The notes under the pieces were generated by a model. That model ran no database searches, had not been told where the DNA came from, and saw nothing but the letters and a program-made list of their open reading frames with translations. The position numbers were made by a program, and so were the translations under genes. A stretch of DNA of 64,000 bases, from contig NZ_CP117229.1 in the NCBI RefSeq assembly GCF_028596125.1, positions 294,001 to 358,000 on the forward strand. Direction: 5' to 3'. Position 1 is the first letter of the stretch. Every line of letters begins with the position of its first letter. The DNA comes from Listeria innocua. Lineage in GTDB: Bacteria > Bacillota > Bacilli > Lactobacillales > Listeriaceae. Below, piece after piece: positions 8,317 through 17,542 of this stretch.

Positions 8317-9630
8317 TCAATTAGCAGCGATGTTCTCTTCTTCGGCTTCTTTTTCTAAAGCAACGAGATTTTTCTCATATACTTTTAGGAATGGGTAGTA
8401 CATTAGACCGTTTAGGAAAATCAGGATGAATACGAGAACGATGGCTCGCCAGTCCATGGTGGATAGAAATGCTCCAATTGGCGCGGGCATTTGCCAAGAG
8501 AAGACGGCGAACGTTTTTCCGACAATCCCGAAATACATACAAAGATAAGTGATGACACCGTTGAATACGGATGTGAAAATGAACGGGAAGAAGAAAATTG
8601 GATTCAGCATTAATGGTGTTCCGAAAATCAGTGGCTCAGAAATTCCGAATATGGAAGGTAAGAAGCCGACTTTCCCGACGGTGCTTAGTTGTTTGGATTT
8701 GGATCGCATCATTAAAAAGGCAAGTGCGAGAACGGAACCAGAACCACCAATGATAACGAAATACGTCCAGAACGGTGTCGTGAAAATATTCGTCAAATCT
8801 TGGCCAGCCATTTTTTCAGCGGCGTTGATTGAAAGGTTTCCGTCACGAATTGGGCCTAGAATTCCGGCAAGTGCGGCATCGTGCACACCGAAGAACCAGA
8901 ATAGGTGAACTAGGAAAATACTTAGAATCGTGAATGGTAAGCTATCGGCTGCTTTGAAGCTCGGTGCCATTTTTTCATATAAGAATTGGATGGCAGTTGT
9001 GTCTAGCAGGTTGAAAATGATAAAGATAATCGAGAAAAAGGTCATTAAAATAATACCAGGAACTAGGGCTGCGAATGTCTCAGATAGTGAGGCTGGGACG
9101 CTATCGGGCATGGTTATTCGACCGACATTTTTCTTGCGCATCCAGTGATAACCTTCTACGGTAACGATGGCGACGAAAATCGAAAGTAATATTCCGCGTC
9201 CGTCAAGGAAACTAATGTCGACTTCTTTGCCGTCCCAACCCATTTTGATTGGATTAAGTACGAGCATAAAGAAACCGGCGATAGAAAACATAAGTGGGCG
9301 TAAGAAATCTTCGTGGTAGTGCTTGCATAAATAATACGTGATACCGACGCAAATATATAACGACATGGCGCCAAGTGTGATTCCACTAATCCAGTTTAAG
9401 ATTAAATCATATTTTTCAGCGAAGTTAGCCCAGGCAAGCAGGAAGCCGTTTTTCGTATCATCTGTGACTGGAGCCGCTTTCAAAATAATCGGAATTGAAC
9501 CAAACAATGTAATTGGCAGCATGGACATAAAGGCATCTCTGGTTGCTTTCAAATGGCGTTGCTGGCTAAGTTTGTTAGCCAGCGGGGAAATATATTGATC
9601 CATTTTTTCGCTAATGGTATTAAATCGCAT
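8317..9630 (-). CDS. PTS lactose/cellobiose-family EIIC permease
   Basis: A 437-residue integral membrane EIIC of the lactose/cellobiose PTS family, forming the sugar channel for a beta-glucoside. About ten hydrophobic segments are present, and GISEPLIFGTPLMLNP (about residues 330-345) is the conserved substrate-binding motif. It is separate from the EIIA and EIIB proteins, as usual for the cellobiose/chitobiose type. The EIIB gene ends five bases upstream, so the two are co-transcribed. The sugar is probably a beta-glucoside, given the 6-phospho-beta-glucosidase in the same operon. Confidence 0.94.
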   Translation of the reverse strand: MRFNTISEKMDQYISPLANKLSQQRHLKATRDAFMSMLPITLFGSIPIILKAAPVTDDTKNGFLLAWANFAEKYDLILNWISGITLGAMSLYICVGITYYLCKHYHEDFLRPLMFSIAGFFMLVLNPIKMGWDGKEVDISFLDGRGILLSIFVAIVTVEGYHWMRKKNVGRITMPDSVPASLSETFAALVPGIILMTFFSIIFIIFNLLDTTAIQFLYEKMAPSFKAADSLPFTILSIFLVHLFWFFGVHDAALAGILGPIRDGNLSINAAEKMAGQDLTNIFTTPFWTYFVIIGGSGSVLALAFLMMRSKSKQLSTVGKVGFLPSIFGISEPLIFGTPLMLNPIFFFPFIFTSVFNGVITYLCMYFGIVGKTFAVFSWQMPAPIGAFLSTMDWRAIVLVFILIFLNGLMYYPFLKVYEKNLVALEKEAEEENIAAN

Positions 9631-9634
9631 GTTT

Positions 9635-9925
9635 TTATCCTCCTATTAATTTCTGGATGTCTTCGTAAACCCCTTTGCCATCCATGATGCCGTATTTTAC
9701 TGGTGAAATGGCATGGACTGGGACGCTGACGGCCTGTTTAATTTGTGGCATAAGGAAACGGATTTGAGGGCCGATAAGAACGAGGTCGACACCGTCCAAA
9801 TAATCGGTATACTCGGATTCGCTATAAGCAGTGACGTTTAATGTGTTGCCAGAAGCGGCTTCGATTTTTTTCGCAAGCATTCCTGTAGACATACCAGCAT
9901 TACAAACTAACATGATATTTTTCAT
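9635..9925 (-). CDS. PTS lactose/cellobiose-family EIIB
   Basis: A 96-residue cytoplasmic EIIB. The N-terminus MKNIMLVCNAGMSTGML carries the phosphorylatable cysteine (Cys8) in the typical CNAGMST loop. It receives phosphate from EIIA and passes it to the sugar transported by the EIIC gene just downstream. The start at 9925 was chosen because an AAAAAGGAGCA site lies before it and because family members begin exactly here; the frame is open further upstream into the glucosidase gene. Confidence 0.95.
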   Translation of the reverse strand: MKNIMLVCNAGMSTGMLAKKIEAASGNTLNVTAYSESEYTDYLDGVDLVLIGPQIRFLMPQIKQAVSVPVHAISPVKYGIMDGKGVYEDIQKLIGG

Positions 9926-9941
9926 TTTCCTGCTCCTTTTT

Positions 9942-11333
9942 TTAAAATTCTCTTCGTTTGATGAGTTTTCCCTGACTTTCAATCATTTCTTTGAACCAGT
10001 AGTAGGAAGCTTTTGGTTTTCTGATTTGGTTGTTTTCGAAATCAACGGCAACAAGTCCGTAACGCTTTTCGACTCCATTTTTCCAAGAGTAAAGGTCGAA
10101 CGGGGACCAAGCGTAGTAGCCACGAACGTCACAACCAGCATCAATTGCGTTGAAAATGGCGTTAATATGGTCGTTCATAAAGGCGATTCGGTAGGCATCA
10201 TCTACTTGTGGCACTGAAACATCTTCGCGAACACCAATGCCGTTTTCTGTCACATAAAGTGGTAATTGATAGCGTTCGTAAGCCTCGATTAAGCCATCTT
10301 GTAAGCCTTTTGGATAAATTTCTGTATCCCATTCGGTCGTTTCGTTGGCGGGATCTTTCACTTGTTCGAACCAGTTTTTGATGAGAACTTTACTTTCGCC
10401 TTTTTTACCGCTGTGGTTAAATTGTAGCTGGGTTTCGCCGCCAGTGTATGGTTTAACGAGCGTGCGCGAATAGTAATTTAAGCCGATGAAGTCGACAGTG
10501 TTTTGTTTAATTGTTTGTAGTTCGTCTGTTTTCATAAAGCTGATGTCGTGCGATTTTGCTAGTTCGGCAATGAGATCGACCGGGAATTCACCAAGTGCGG
10601 CTGTTTCGAGAATCCAGTTGTTGCAATAGTTATCAGCGTAGCGCATCGCGATTTTCGTTTCGATACTTTCATCGACACCGTTCACCGGCGTGTAGCTGTG
10701 AACAATACCAATTTGCCCTGGATAGCCGCCTTCTTTAAAAGTCTTCACGCCTAAAGCACTCGCGTACATCACATTATAAGCCGCAATCATTGTTTTTTGC
10801 GTATCTTGATAGCCGGGCGGATAGTTGCCGATTTTATATCCGTTAGCAACAAACCATTTTGGCTCGTTAAAAGTGGTCCAATTGGTGATTTTGTCGCCAA
10901 AGTGGTCGTAACAAACTTTGGCATAATGCTCGAATGCAGCACAAACGTCGTGATCCAACCAGCCACCAGTTTCTTCCCAATATTGCGGCAAATCCCAATG
11001 ATAAAGTGTCACAAACGGCTCAATATCATATTTTTTACACGTATCTAGCAAGTTTTGATAAAATTCGATCCCTTTTAAGTTGATGTCACCTTGTCTATTT
11101 TTAATAATTCGCGGCCAAGATAAGGAAAAACGATACGAATTTTGTCCGCCTTCTTTCATCATCCGAATGTCTTCCTCATAGCGGTGGTAGTGGTCGCTCG
11201 CCACATCGCCATTCTCAAGACCCGCTTCGTGCAAGTAGTAGTCCCACATCGATTCTGCCTTGCCATCCACATTCCAAGCACCTTCACATTGATAAGAGGC
11301 CGTTGCACCTCCCCATAAAAAGTTATTATTCAT
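9942..11333 (-). CDS. Glycoside hydrolase family 1, 6-phospho-beta-glucosidase
   Basis: A 463-residue GH1 enzyme that cleaves phosphorylated beta-glucosides after PTS uptake. The N-terminal FLWGGATASYQCEG motif, the acid/base glutamate in TTFNEP and the nucleophile glutamate in YVTENGIG are all present, as is the C-terminal GYYAWSPFDLYSW segment. The gene overlaps the upstream EIIA gene by eight bases and is followed by EIIB. The real substrate (cellobiose, gentiobiose or other) cannot be settled from sequence. A second, diverged GH1 gene lies at 24272-25687. Confidence 0.94.
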   Translation of the reverse strand: MNNNFLWGGATASYQCEGAWNVDGKAESMWDYYLHEAGLENGDVASDHYHRYEEDIRMMKEGGQNSYRFSLSWPRIIKNRQGDINLKGIEFYQNLLDTCKKYDIEPFVTLYHWDLPQYWEETGGWLDHDVCAAFEHYAKVCYDHFGDKITNWTTFNEPKWFVANGYKIGNYPPGYQDTQKTMIAAYNVMYASALGVKTFKEGGYPGQIGIVHSYTPVNGVDESIETKIAMRYADNYCNNWILETAALGEFPVDLIAELAKSHDISFMKTDELQTIKQNTVDFIGLNYYSRTLVKPYTGGETQLQFNHSGKKGESKVLIKNWFEQVKDPANETTEWDTEIYPKGLQDGLIEAYERYQLPLYVTENGIGVREDVSVPQVDDAYRIAFMNDHINAIFNAIDAGCDVRGYYAWSPFDLYSWKNGVEKRYGLVAVDFENNQIRKPKASYYWFKEMIESQGKLIKRREF

Positions 11334-11667
11334 TAGATAAACTCCATTTCCATTGATAAATTTCTCCCAGTTCCCGAATCATTTCCACGGCAATATCCGT
11401 AGAAGACAAGTGACCCTCCGCATGAACAAGCAGTAAATCCACCTCTCTCATTCGGTTCTCTGAAGATAGTTTTCGTAAAAGTTCCGCGTGCGCTCGGTGC
11501 GCCAGTTTAATCTCATCTTTCGCTTCAGTAATTTTCTGAGTGAAAGCTTCGATGTTTTGCTGTTTTACTTCTTTCAGTGCCTCAAAAGCACAACTTTTCG
11601 CATTCCCGGCGTGTAAGATGATCGCCATGGAATCGAGTTCTGTTGTTAGTTCGTTGCTATCTGTCAC
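11326..11667 (-). CDS. PTS lactose/cellobiose-family EIIA
   Basis: A 113-residue all-helical EIIA of the lactose/cellobiose family. The helix containing LLLVHAEGHLSST holds the phosphorylatable histidine, and HAGNAKSCAFEAL is the conserved first-helix motif. It is the first gene of the operon EIIA, glucosidase, EIIB, EIIC and regulator; the AAGGAGG binding site lies just upstream on the minus strand. The EIIA stop overlaps the start of the glucosidase gene, which implies translational coupling. Confidence 0.93.
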   Translation of the reverse strand: MTDSNELTTELDSMAIILHAGNAKSCAFEALKEVKQQNIEAFTQKITEAKDEIKLAHRAHAELLRKLSSENRMREVDLLLVHAEGHLSSTDIAVEMIRELGEIYQWKWSLSNE

Positions 11668-11830
11668 GTAAAGACCTCCTTTTGATTTGTCTTTACTATA
11701 GCTGGAAAAATGGGGGAGGTGAAATTATTATTTGCCACTTTGGAAGTGGAAATTGGTTTTGGGTTGGAATTTAGGGGTTACTAGGATATGATGATAGTTA
11801 GAGAGAAAATATTACATAGGAGATGAATAA

Positions 11831-12118
11831 ATGATGAAAAAAACAGTACACGGATGGGAAATAATATCTAATTTAGACGTAAGAGTATACCAAGATGAAG
11901 CTGGCGGGGTTGCGATTTTAGTAGATAGAGATAATTTTGGTGATCAAGTGCCAGTGCTATTGAATTTTGATGGTGATGGAGTGGATATAAAAGCTCTTTC
12001 GTATTTAACAAAAAGTGTTCGAGTTTCGCTGGATAAGAATGTGCGGATTGAATGGCATGAGGATTATTTTGAAGAGAAAACACAAGCAATGGAGAACATC
12101 GAGGTGGAACGGGATTAA
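11831..12118 (+). CDS. Small hypothetical protein
   Basis: A 95-residue acidic, soluble protein with no recognised domain. TAGGAGATG lies eight bases before the first ATG, and 33 bases separate its stop from the lipoprotein gene downstream, so the two probably form one transcript. There is no signal peptide or membrane segment. The alternating beta-strand-like pattern (EIISNLDVRVYQDEAGGVAILVDRD) suggests a small beta-rich fold, but no function is proposed. Confidence 0.7.
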   Translation: MMKKTVHGWEIISNLDVRVYQDEAGGVAILVDRDNFGDQVPVLLNFDGDGVDIKALSYLTKSVRVSLDKNVRIEWHEDYFEEKTQAMENIEVERD

Positions 12119-12151
12119 CCGTTAATTATATAAAAAAAGGAGAGCAACAAG

Positions 12152-12703
12152 ATGAGCAAAAAATTAGTAAGTATTATATTTTTAGGGATTTGTCTTTTGT
12201 TAGTAGGATGTGGTAAAGATGTTGTTGATAGCAAATTTACTGGGAAGTGGAAGTTGGAATCGGTTAGTGTAGGTACGAGTGACGGGAAGAATTTAAAAGA
12301 TACTGGTATGGCAAGTAAGATGAGTGTGGATCTGGACATGGATGCAGATGGTAATGTAACAGAATTGTATATTGATGATGAAGTTGCCATAACGAATTCT
12401 TATAAATTAAAACAAAAAGATGGCGATAAATACCAATATGATGGTCCGGTAGTTAGTAAAAAAGTATATGGTTATGAAACAGAAAGTGAAAAAGCGAACG
12501 TGCAAAAGGTCCTTAAAATGCTTGAAGCACAGGATGGTATTGAGATAACGAAAAGTGAACAAAAAGGAAATGAATACCGCGTGGATACTAAAGAAAAAAG
12601 AGATTATGTACTTTCTATGGAGCTTGAAAGCGAGAATTTAGTTTTGAAAAAAGTGGATGACAAAGAGAACAGTTTGATTAAGGAAACATATAAGAAAAAT
12701 TAA
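12152..12703 (+). CDS. Putative lipoprotein of unknown function
   Basis: A 183-residue protein with a lipoprotein signal peptide: positively charged MSKK, hydrophobic core and lipobox LVGC with the lipidated cysteine near residue 23. The mature part is charged and beta-rich (FTGKWKLESVSVGTSDGK), a pattern seen in small lipocalin-like listerial lipoproteins. It follows an AAAAAGGAGAG binding site and is probably co-transcribed with the small gene upstream. No ligand or partner can be inferred. Confidence 0.8.
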   Translation: MSKKLVSIIFLGICLLLVGCGKDVVDSKFTGKWKLESVSVGTSDGKNLKDTGMASKMSVDLDMDADGNVTELYIDDEVAITNSYKLKQKDGDKYQYDGPVVSKKVYGYETESEKANVQKVLKMLEAQDGIEITKSEQKGNEYRVDTKEKRDYVLSMELESENLVLKKVDDKENSLIKETYKKN

Positions 12704-12746
12704 ACTATAAGAAATGGGATCCGTTATAACCACCTATTGTTTTAAA

Positions 12747-12806
12747 AAATATAAAATAAACGCCTCCATTAATTTCATTTTAGATGAGATTAGTGGGGGT
12801 GTTTAT
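12747..12806 (-). terminator. Terminator of the MFS transporter gene (possibly bidirectional)
   Basis: A long hairpin pairs ATAAACGCCTCCATTAAT (from 12756) with ATTAGTGGGGGTGTTTAT (up to about 12806). On the minus strand it is followed by a T-rich stretch after the stop codon of the transporter gene. Confidence 0.7.
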
Positions 12807-14020
12807 GATAGAAGTCCTTTTTTTATTTTATCTGAGATAGTGAATTTAAAAATATGCTTGTTTACGAAATATATGAAACTGATAAGTAAATAGGTTCCGC
12901 CGAAAATAAGAAGAAAGATAGAACTATTTAAACTATGACTACTAAAATAACCAAATAATAATGCTCCTATCGGTAATGTGGCTACACTTAGGCTATAAAG
13001 AGCGCTGAAAACTTTGCCCAAATGTTCTTTTTGAATTAATACTTGGAAAAAAGGTTTTTGGACAACATGGGTGACTCCTAAAAAAGTACTTGCAATCCCC
13101 CAGATAAGAATAATAAGGGAAGAATTTACAAAATAAGAGCTTATTAACATTGTTAGCCCAAACATGAGTGTGCATAAAGTTAGTACTTTTCCGATTTCCA
13201 TGAATTTCAGTAATAAGGTGGCTAGGAGAGTTGAGCCAATCAATGTTCCAATGGCCATTGTTGATGTCAATAGTCCAAGCACAATGGCACTTCCTTGCTC
13301 TTTTGCAATTAACACTTGGTAGACATTCAATCCGCCGAACATAAAATTTGCCATGCCTCCACCGATAGCGATAAATAAAATGGTTTTATTTTGAAATAGT
13401 TCAATGAAGCCTTTAAATACATTTTTTAAGAAAGGTTCAGGTTCTTTATTATTTGCATCTGTAGGTTCTTTTATTTTTGAAAAAGAAAATATTGCGAATA
13501 AGAAGGTAAATATATTGGCAACTAAAAGGGTGATTGTTGAAAAAATATTGATTAAGAATCCTGTTAGAGCATTAAATAAATATTCAGTACCATTATAAGC
13601 AACAGACATGTATGATTGAGCACTTGCTAGCTGTTCTTTTTTTATGATAAACGGAGTCATTGCGTCTTGTATAGTATATGTATTCATACCAAAAAGGGAA
13701 GCTAAAAATGCTAAAACACATAATAAAAGAGGACTTTGAAAATCCAACAAAATACTGATAACCATAATTAAAATCGCAAATAATTGCCCGAATTCGCATA
13801 AAAGTAAGGATCTTTTCTTGGAATGTGTATCTATCCAGTGACCAAATAAAAAGGAAAAAATGTTAGGTATAAAAATAGCAAAATTAACTACTCCTACCCA
13901 AAACGAATTATTAGTGAGTGTTAAAATATACCAAGATAATACAATGTAATACATGCTATCCCCGGCATTACTGATTAAACGACCTAACCATAAATATCTA
14001 AAATTTTTGTTTTTTAACAT
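12803..14020 (-). CDS. Major facilitator superfamily transporter
   Basis: A 405-residue membrane protein with about twelve hydrophobic segments and the MFS loop motif HWIDTHSKKRSLL after the second helix. It resembles the MFS-3/enterobactin-exporter-like group that includes macrolide efflux (Mef) homologues. The start at 14020 was chosen because MLKNKNFRYLWLGRLIS is the standard N-terminus of this group and AAGGA precedes it; the open frame extends to 14089 without support. The gene is AT-rich compared with its neighbours, which hints at acquisition. The substrate is unknown. Confidence 0.85.
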   Translation of the reverse strand: MLKNKNFRYLWLGRLISNAGDSMYYIVLSWYILTLTNNSFWVGVVNFAIFIPNIFSFLFGHWIDTHSKKRSLLLCEFGQLFAILIMVISILLDFQSPLLLCVLAFLASLFGMNTYTIQDAMTPFIIKKEQLASAQSYMSVAYNGTEYLFNALTGFLINIFSTITLLVANIFTFLFAIFSFSKIKEPTDANNKEPEPFLKNVFKGFIELFQNKTILFIAIGGGMANFMFGGLNVYQVLIAKEQGSAIVLGLLTSTMAIGTLIGSTLLATLLLKFMEIGKVLTLCTLMFGLTMLISSYFVNSSLIILIWGIASTFLGVTHVVQKPFFQVLIQKEHLGKVFSALYSLSVATLPIGALLFGYFSSHSLNSSIFLLIFGGTYLLISFIYFVNKHIFKFTISDKIKKGLLS

Positions 14021-14247
14021 GTGTCCAGTCCTTTTGTGTTTTATAATATGTTGTACTTCTAATTTAGCGGTTATAATTAGAATTGTCAAAATTTTTATTA
14101 TAATAATGTTGGAGGAGATTGATAGGAGAAGTTGCGGGAGAGGATTTGTTGAGTCTATAATAAACTAAAAGCTGAAGATTATAAGATATATTGGGTATAT
14201 AATTGTTATACAATCAATCAAGTATATCGTAAAAGGAGTGAACCAAA

Positions 14248-15330
14248 ATGACAAACACACTAAAAACCAGCTACCAAAAAACACCTTATAAACTAGGCGG
14301 AAACGGTCCGCGCAATGTTGGTGTTCTTACAGAAGCACTTCAAAATATTGATGATAACTCAGAAAGCGATATTTACGGAAATGGTGCAGTTATTGAAAAC
14401 TTTGAAACAAAAATTGCGAAAATTCTCGGGAAACAATCTGCGGTGTTTTTCCCAAGTGGGACGATGGCTCAGCAAATTGCGTTGAGAATTTGGGCTGACC
14501 GGAAAGAGAATCGGTGCGTGGCATATCATCCTCTCTCTCATTTGGAGATTCATGAGCAAGATGGGCTAAAAGAATTGCAACAAATCACGCCAATATTACT
14601 TGGAACAGCGAATCGACTTTTGACAATTGACGATATTAAAAGTCTTCGCGAGCCAGTTTCTAGCGTGCTTATCGAACTTCCTCAACGAGAAATTGGTGGA
14701 CAGCTTCCTTCTTTTGAAGAGCTTGAGGAGATTTCGGAGTATTGCCATGAACAGGGTATTTCGTTGCATCTGGACGGGGCTCGGTTATGGGAAATCATGC
14801 CGTTTTATCAGAAGTCTGCGGAAGATATTTGTTCACTGTTTGATAGCGTGTATGTGTCGTTTTACAAAGGGATTGGCGGGATTGCTGGGGCGATTTTGGC
14901 TGGGAATGCTGATTTTGTGCAAGAGGCGAAAATCTGGAAACGACGGTATGGTGGAGATTTGATTAGTCTGTATCCATATATTTTGTCCGCGGATTACTAT
15001 TTTGAAAAACGAATTGGGAAAATGGCGGAATATTTTGAGGCGGCGAAAGGATTGGCTGAGCGATTTAATTCGTGTCCAGGCTTGAAGACTGTGCCGGAAG
15101 TGCCGATTTCTAATATGTTTCATGTTTATTTTGAGAAGTCGGCTGATGAGGTTGGGACGATTTTGACGAAGATTCAGGATGAAACTGGGGTTGGGATTTC
15201 GGGGTATTTGCAGGAGAAATCGGCGGATGTTTGTGCGTTTGAGGTTTCGGTTGGGGATGCGTTTGCGGAGATACCGACAAAAGATTTAGAATCAGCTTTT
15301 GAATGTTTGGAAAAGGAACTTAGACTATAA
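14248..15330 (+). CDS. Low-specificity L-threonine (allo-threonine) aldolase
   Basis: A 360-residue PLP enzyme of the threonine aldolase/beta-eliminating lyase family that splits L-threonine or L-allo-threonine into glycine and acetaldehyde. The segment LHLDGARLWE carries the aspartate that contacts the PLP nitrogen, and the lysine in VSFYKGIGG forms the Schiff base. An AAAAGGAGTG site precedes the start. It is transcribed alone and ends at a strong terminator. The length is normal and no damage is visible. Confidence 0.92.
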   Translation: MTNTLKTSYQKTPYKLGGNGPRNVGVLTEALQNIDDNSESDIYGNGAVIENFETKIAKILGKQSAVFFPSGTMAQQIALRIWADRKENRCVAYHPLSHLEIHEQDGLKELQQITPILLGTANRLLTIDDIKSLREPVSSVLIELPQREIGGQLPSFEELEEISEYCHEQGISLHLDGARLWEIMPFYQKSAEDICSLFDSVYVSFYKGIGGIAGAILAGNADFVQEAKIWKRRYGGDLISLYPYILSADYYFEKRIGKMAEYFEAAKGLAERFNSCPGLKTVPEVPISNMFHVYFEKSADEVGTILTKIQDETGVGISGYLQEKSADVCAFEVSVGDAFAEIPTKDLESAFECLEKELRL

Positions 15331-15341
15331 ATTTGGATATG

Positions 15342-15379
15342 AAAAGACAAGCTATTTTCTATAGTAGCTTGTCTTTTTT
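15342..15379. terminator. Terminator after the threonine aldolase gene
   Basis: Stem AAAAGACAAGCTA (15342-15354) with TAGCTTGTCTTTT (15365-15377), followed by T residues. It lies between convergent genes and may act on both strands. Confidence 0.88.
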
Positions 15380-15387
15380 AGTATGAA

Positions 15388-15855
15388 TTATATTTTATTT
15401 CGAGTGATTACTTGATCTTCATAAGATTTTAGTTCGGATAGAATTTCATCAATTGTCTTAGTTTTTTCTTTTGGCATTTCTAAGGATGTCTCTTCTTTTT
15501 CTATAATTTCATCATAACCTTTTCTTGGTTCTTGAAACATTTTATCAAGTTCTTCAGAGCTACTAAAAATTTTCACATCTTTTCCAGCAGTAAAACTCAA
15601 ATTTTTATCATTATTTATGTATCCATCAATACTTATTCCAATAGGATTAAATTCTTCATTGGTGAAAGTAACTGTATTAAAATCTGGAATATTGTGTTTA
15701 AGGTACAGTGTAACTTTTTCTTTTTGCTCATTAAAAAAAGCTTGATCTTTTTTTTCTTGCTCTTGATGCTGCATATAAAGATAACCTCCTACTATAGATA
15801 ATATTGTGACAATTAGCACAATAACTAGTATAATAATTTTAGTTCGTTTTGACAT
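15388..15855 (-). CDS. Membrane-anchored DUF1433-like protein, candidate immunity protein to the divergent lipase
   Basis: A 155-residue protein with one N-terminal membrane helix (about residues 6-28) and a charged extracellular domain with the pattern FFNEQKEKVTLYLKH, then FNPIGISIDGYIN and LSFTAGKD. This resembles DUF1433-type proteins found in Listeria, Bacillus and staphylococci; that assignment is from memory. The gene is transcribed head-to-head with a TslA-like lipase, only about 32 bases apart. In S. aureus the phospholipase toxin TslA is neutralised by the surface lipoprotein TilA. By analogy this protein is a candidate immunity protein, anchored by a helix rather than a lipid. The GGAGG site precedes its ATG. 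Confidence 0.7.
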   Translation of the reverse strand: MSKRTKIIILVIVLIVTILSIVGGYLYMQHQEQEKKDQAFFNEQKEKVTLYLKHNIPDFNTVTFTNEEFNPIGISIDGYINNDKNLSFTAGKDVKIFSSSEELDKMFQEPRKGYDEIIEKEETSLEMPKEKTKTIDEILSELKSYEDQVITRNKI

Positions 15856-15887
15856 AGAAGACCTCCAGAGATGAAAGGATGATTGAA

Positions 15888-17033
15888 TTGGCTACGAAAA
15901 AAACTTTTACTGATGAAACTTATTTCAAGCTTTCTGAAGCGGTGTATCAAGATGGTACATTAAATAGTAAAAAAATTAATATTGAATTAAGTGATAGAAC
16001 AAAAAGTAATTGGAAAGTAGTGTCAAAATTAAATGATAGAGCTACTAACACACAAGCTTTTGCAGTTATTCCAGAAGAAAAAGGAAAAGATGGTAAAATC
16101 TATTATAACCATAATAACATGATTTTTGTCTATCGCGGAACAAAAGAGTCAAAAGATTTTGGCAGTGATATTATTAATGTATTTGCAGGGAGAAATTCTA
16201 GAACTAGTTTAGATAGAAAATCAAAAAATCCTTTCCAAGTCTCTAAAGAATGGACAGAAGAGGTATTAAAAGAATTTAATCCTAAAAATCCTACTTCTAC
16301 TGGACATAGTTTAGGCGGAGCGCTATCGCATTATAATTCAATTTTATACGATTTTAATGCGACTACATACGCAGCTCCTAATATTTATCAATTATTACCT
16401 GAAGATAAGCAAAAGAAAGTTCGTGATGGCTTTTATAATAATTCAATTATTGATTTCACTCATGATGATGACATGATTGGAACTTTTGATCAATTTAGTT
16501 CACCTATTATAGGTTCCCAATATATAGCAGAACGAAATAACGTCAAAGTTGGAGCCAAAGGGCTTTTTGGAGCTATTCCAGGACATTATAATGAGACATT
16601 TGAAGGCTGTTTTTCTAGCGATGGGACGATGAAGTTAAAAGTAGATGTAGATTCTATTATTAAACATGCTCAAGACATTGATGATATTATTCAGTCACTA
16701 CAAACGAATAATGCTGACTTAGAGAACCTTGAAGAAAAACTACAAATAGGTTCCAAGAAAATACAAAATCAATTAGAGGAAGAAATAAGAATTGGTGGAG
16801 CTTATAGTGAATTGACTACCTGGGATATAGATGATGTTTTAACAGAACTATGCACAAAATATAAAAATGGAGTTTATTGCTTTTATAATCCGAATGAGTT
16901 TGAAAAATATTATGAAATGAATCATCAGACACGTAGACTATTGAAAAATTTTCAAATAGAGCTTATTGATGCAGCGCAGTCTTTTCGAGAAACAGATACG
17001 CGTTTAGGAAAATGGATTTCTAATAACAATTAA
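15888..17033 (+). CDS. TslA-like lipase, candidate type VII-secreted antibacterial toxin with reversed domain order
   Basis: A 381-residue protein. The N-terminal half is a class 3 lipase-type alpha/beta hydrolase with the nucleophile elbow TGHSLGG (Ser about 141), a likely Asp in FTHDDDM (about 193-195) and a likely His in PGHYNET (about 233). The C-terminal half (about residues 255-381) is helical and charged, with no signal peptide. N-terminal lipase plus C-terminal helical targeting domain is the layout described for the S. aureus T7SS phospholipase toxin TslA, whose family was reported to include Listeria. The TTG at 15888 is preferred because AAAGG lies nine bases upstream; the in-frame ATG at 15879 touches that site. 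Confidence 0.8.
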   Translation: MATKKTFTDETYFKLSEAVYQDGTLNSKKINIELSDRTKSNWKVVSKLNDRATNTQAFAVIPEEKGKDGKIYYNHNNMIFVYRGTKESKDFGSDIINVFAGRNSRTSLDRKSKNPFQVSKEWTEEVLKEFNPKNPTSTGHSLGGALSHYNSILYDFNATTYAAPNIYQLLPEDKQKKVRDGFYNNSIIDFTHDDDMIGTFDQFSSPIIGSQYIAERNNVKVGAKGLFGAIPGHYNETFEGCFSSDGTMKLKVDVDSIIKHAQDIDDIIQSLQTNNADLENLEEKLQIGSKKIQNQLEEEIRIGGAYSELTTWDIDDVLTELCTKYKNGVYCFYNPNEFEKYYEMNHQTRRLLKNFQIELIDAAQSFRETDTRLGKWISNNN

Positions 17034-17047
17034 AAGGGAGTGATTAT

Positions 17048-17476
17048 ATGTATGGCAATACTTATCAACGTGAATACGCCCGTGCAATTGGGAACACATC
17101 TTATGATTTGAACTATCAACTTCAAATTATTGAGCGAGAACTCAAGAAAAAAGATTTAACTGCCAAAGAACGTTCGAATTTACTTGCAGCAGAAAGTACT
17201 TTGAAAAAACAAGTTCAATTGAAAATCTTAAAGCTAGATGCAAAAAAATCAGTAGAAAAACTAACTCAGCAAACTAGAGAAGAAATAGCTATAATTCAAA
17301 AAGTAAATGAAAAAATTGGAGATGAATTAGATTTTATTCAAGATAAATTAGCGGATGCATTTGAATCAAGAACTGCAAAAGCTGTTCAAAGTTGGATGAA
17401 GCATATTCGGGAAGAAGAATTGGAAGAGCAAAAAGAGGTTCTTGTTATTTGTAAAGAAAGTATCAGAATGGATTAA
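17048..17476 (+). CDS. Small helical protein, candidate targeting partner of the TslA-like lipase
   Basis: A 142-residue, almost entirely alpha-helical protein rich in Lys, Glu and Gln, with coiled-coil-like heptads from about residue 25 to 105. It starts 14 bases after the lipase stop, behind AAAAGGGAG, so it is almost certainly co-expressed. T7SS lipase TslA needs small helical partners (TlaA1 and TlaA2) that pack against its helical domain; this gene has the right size, fold type and position for such a role. Only one partner gene is visible here. The function is inferred from context, not from a recognised domain. Confidence 0.65.
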   Translation: MYGNTYQREYARAIGNTSYDLNYQLQIIERELKKKDLTAKERSNLLAAESTLKKQVQLKILKLDAKKSVEKLTQQTREEIAIIQKVNEKIGDELDFIQDKLADAFESRTAKAVQSWMKHIREEELEEQKEVLVICKESIRMD

Positions 17477-17511
17477 TATAGCGACGAAAATTAAACGAAG
17501 TCTATTCTTGT

Positions 17512-17542
17512 GGGCCAATACATGAACGTGTGTTGGTTTTTT
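17512..17542 (+). terminator. Terminator after the lipase-partner genes
   Basis: Stem CCAATACA (17515-17522) with TGTGTTGG (17529-17536), then six T residues. Confidence 0.65.
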
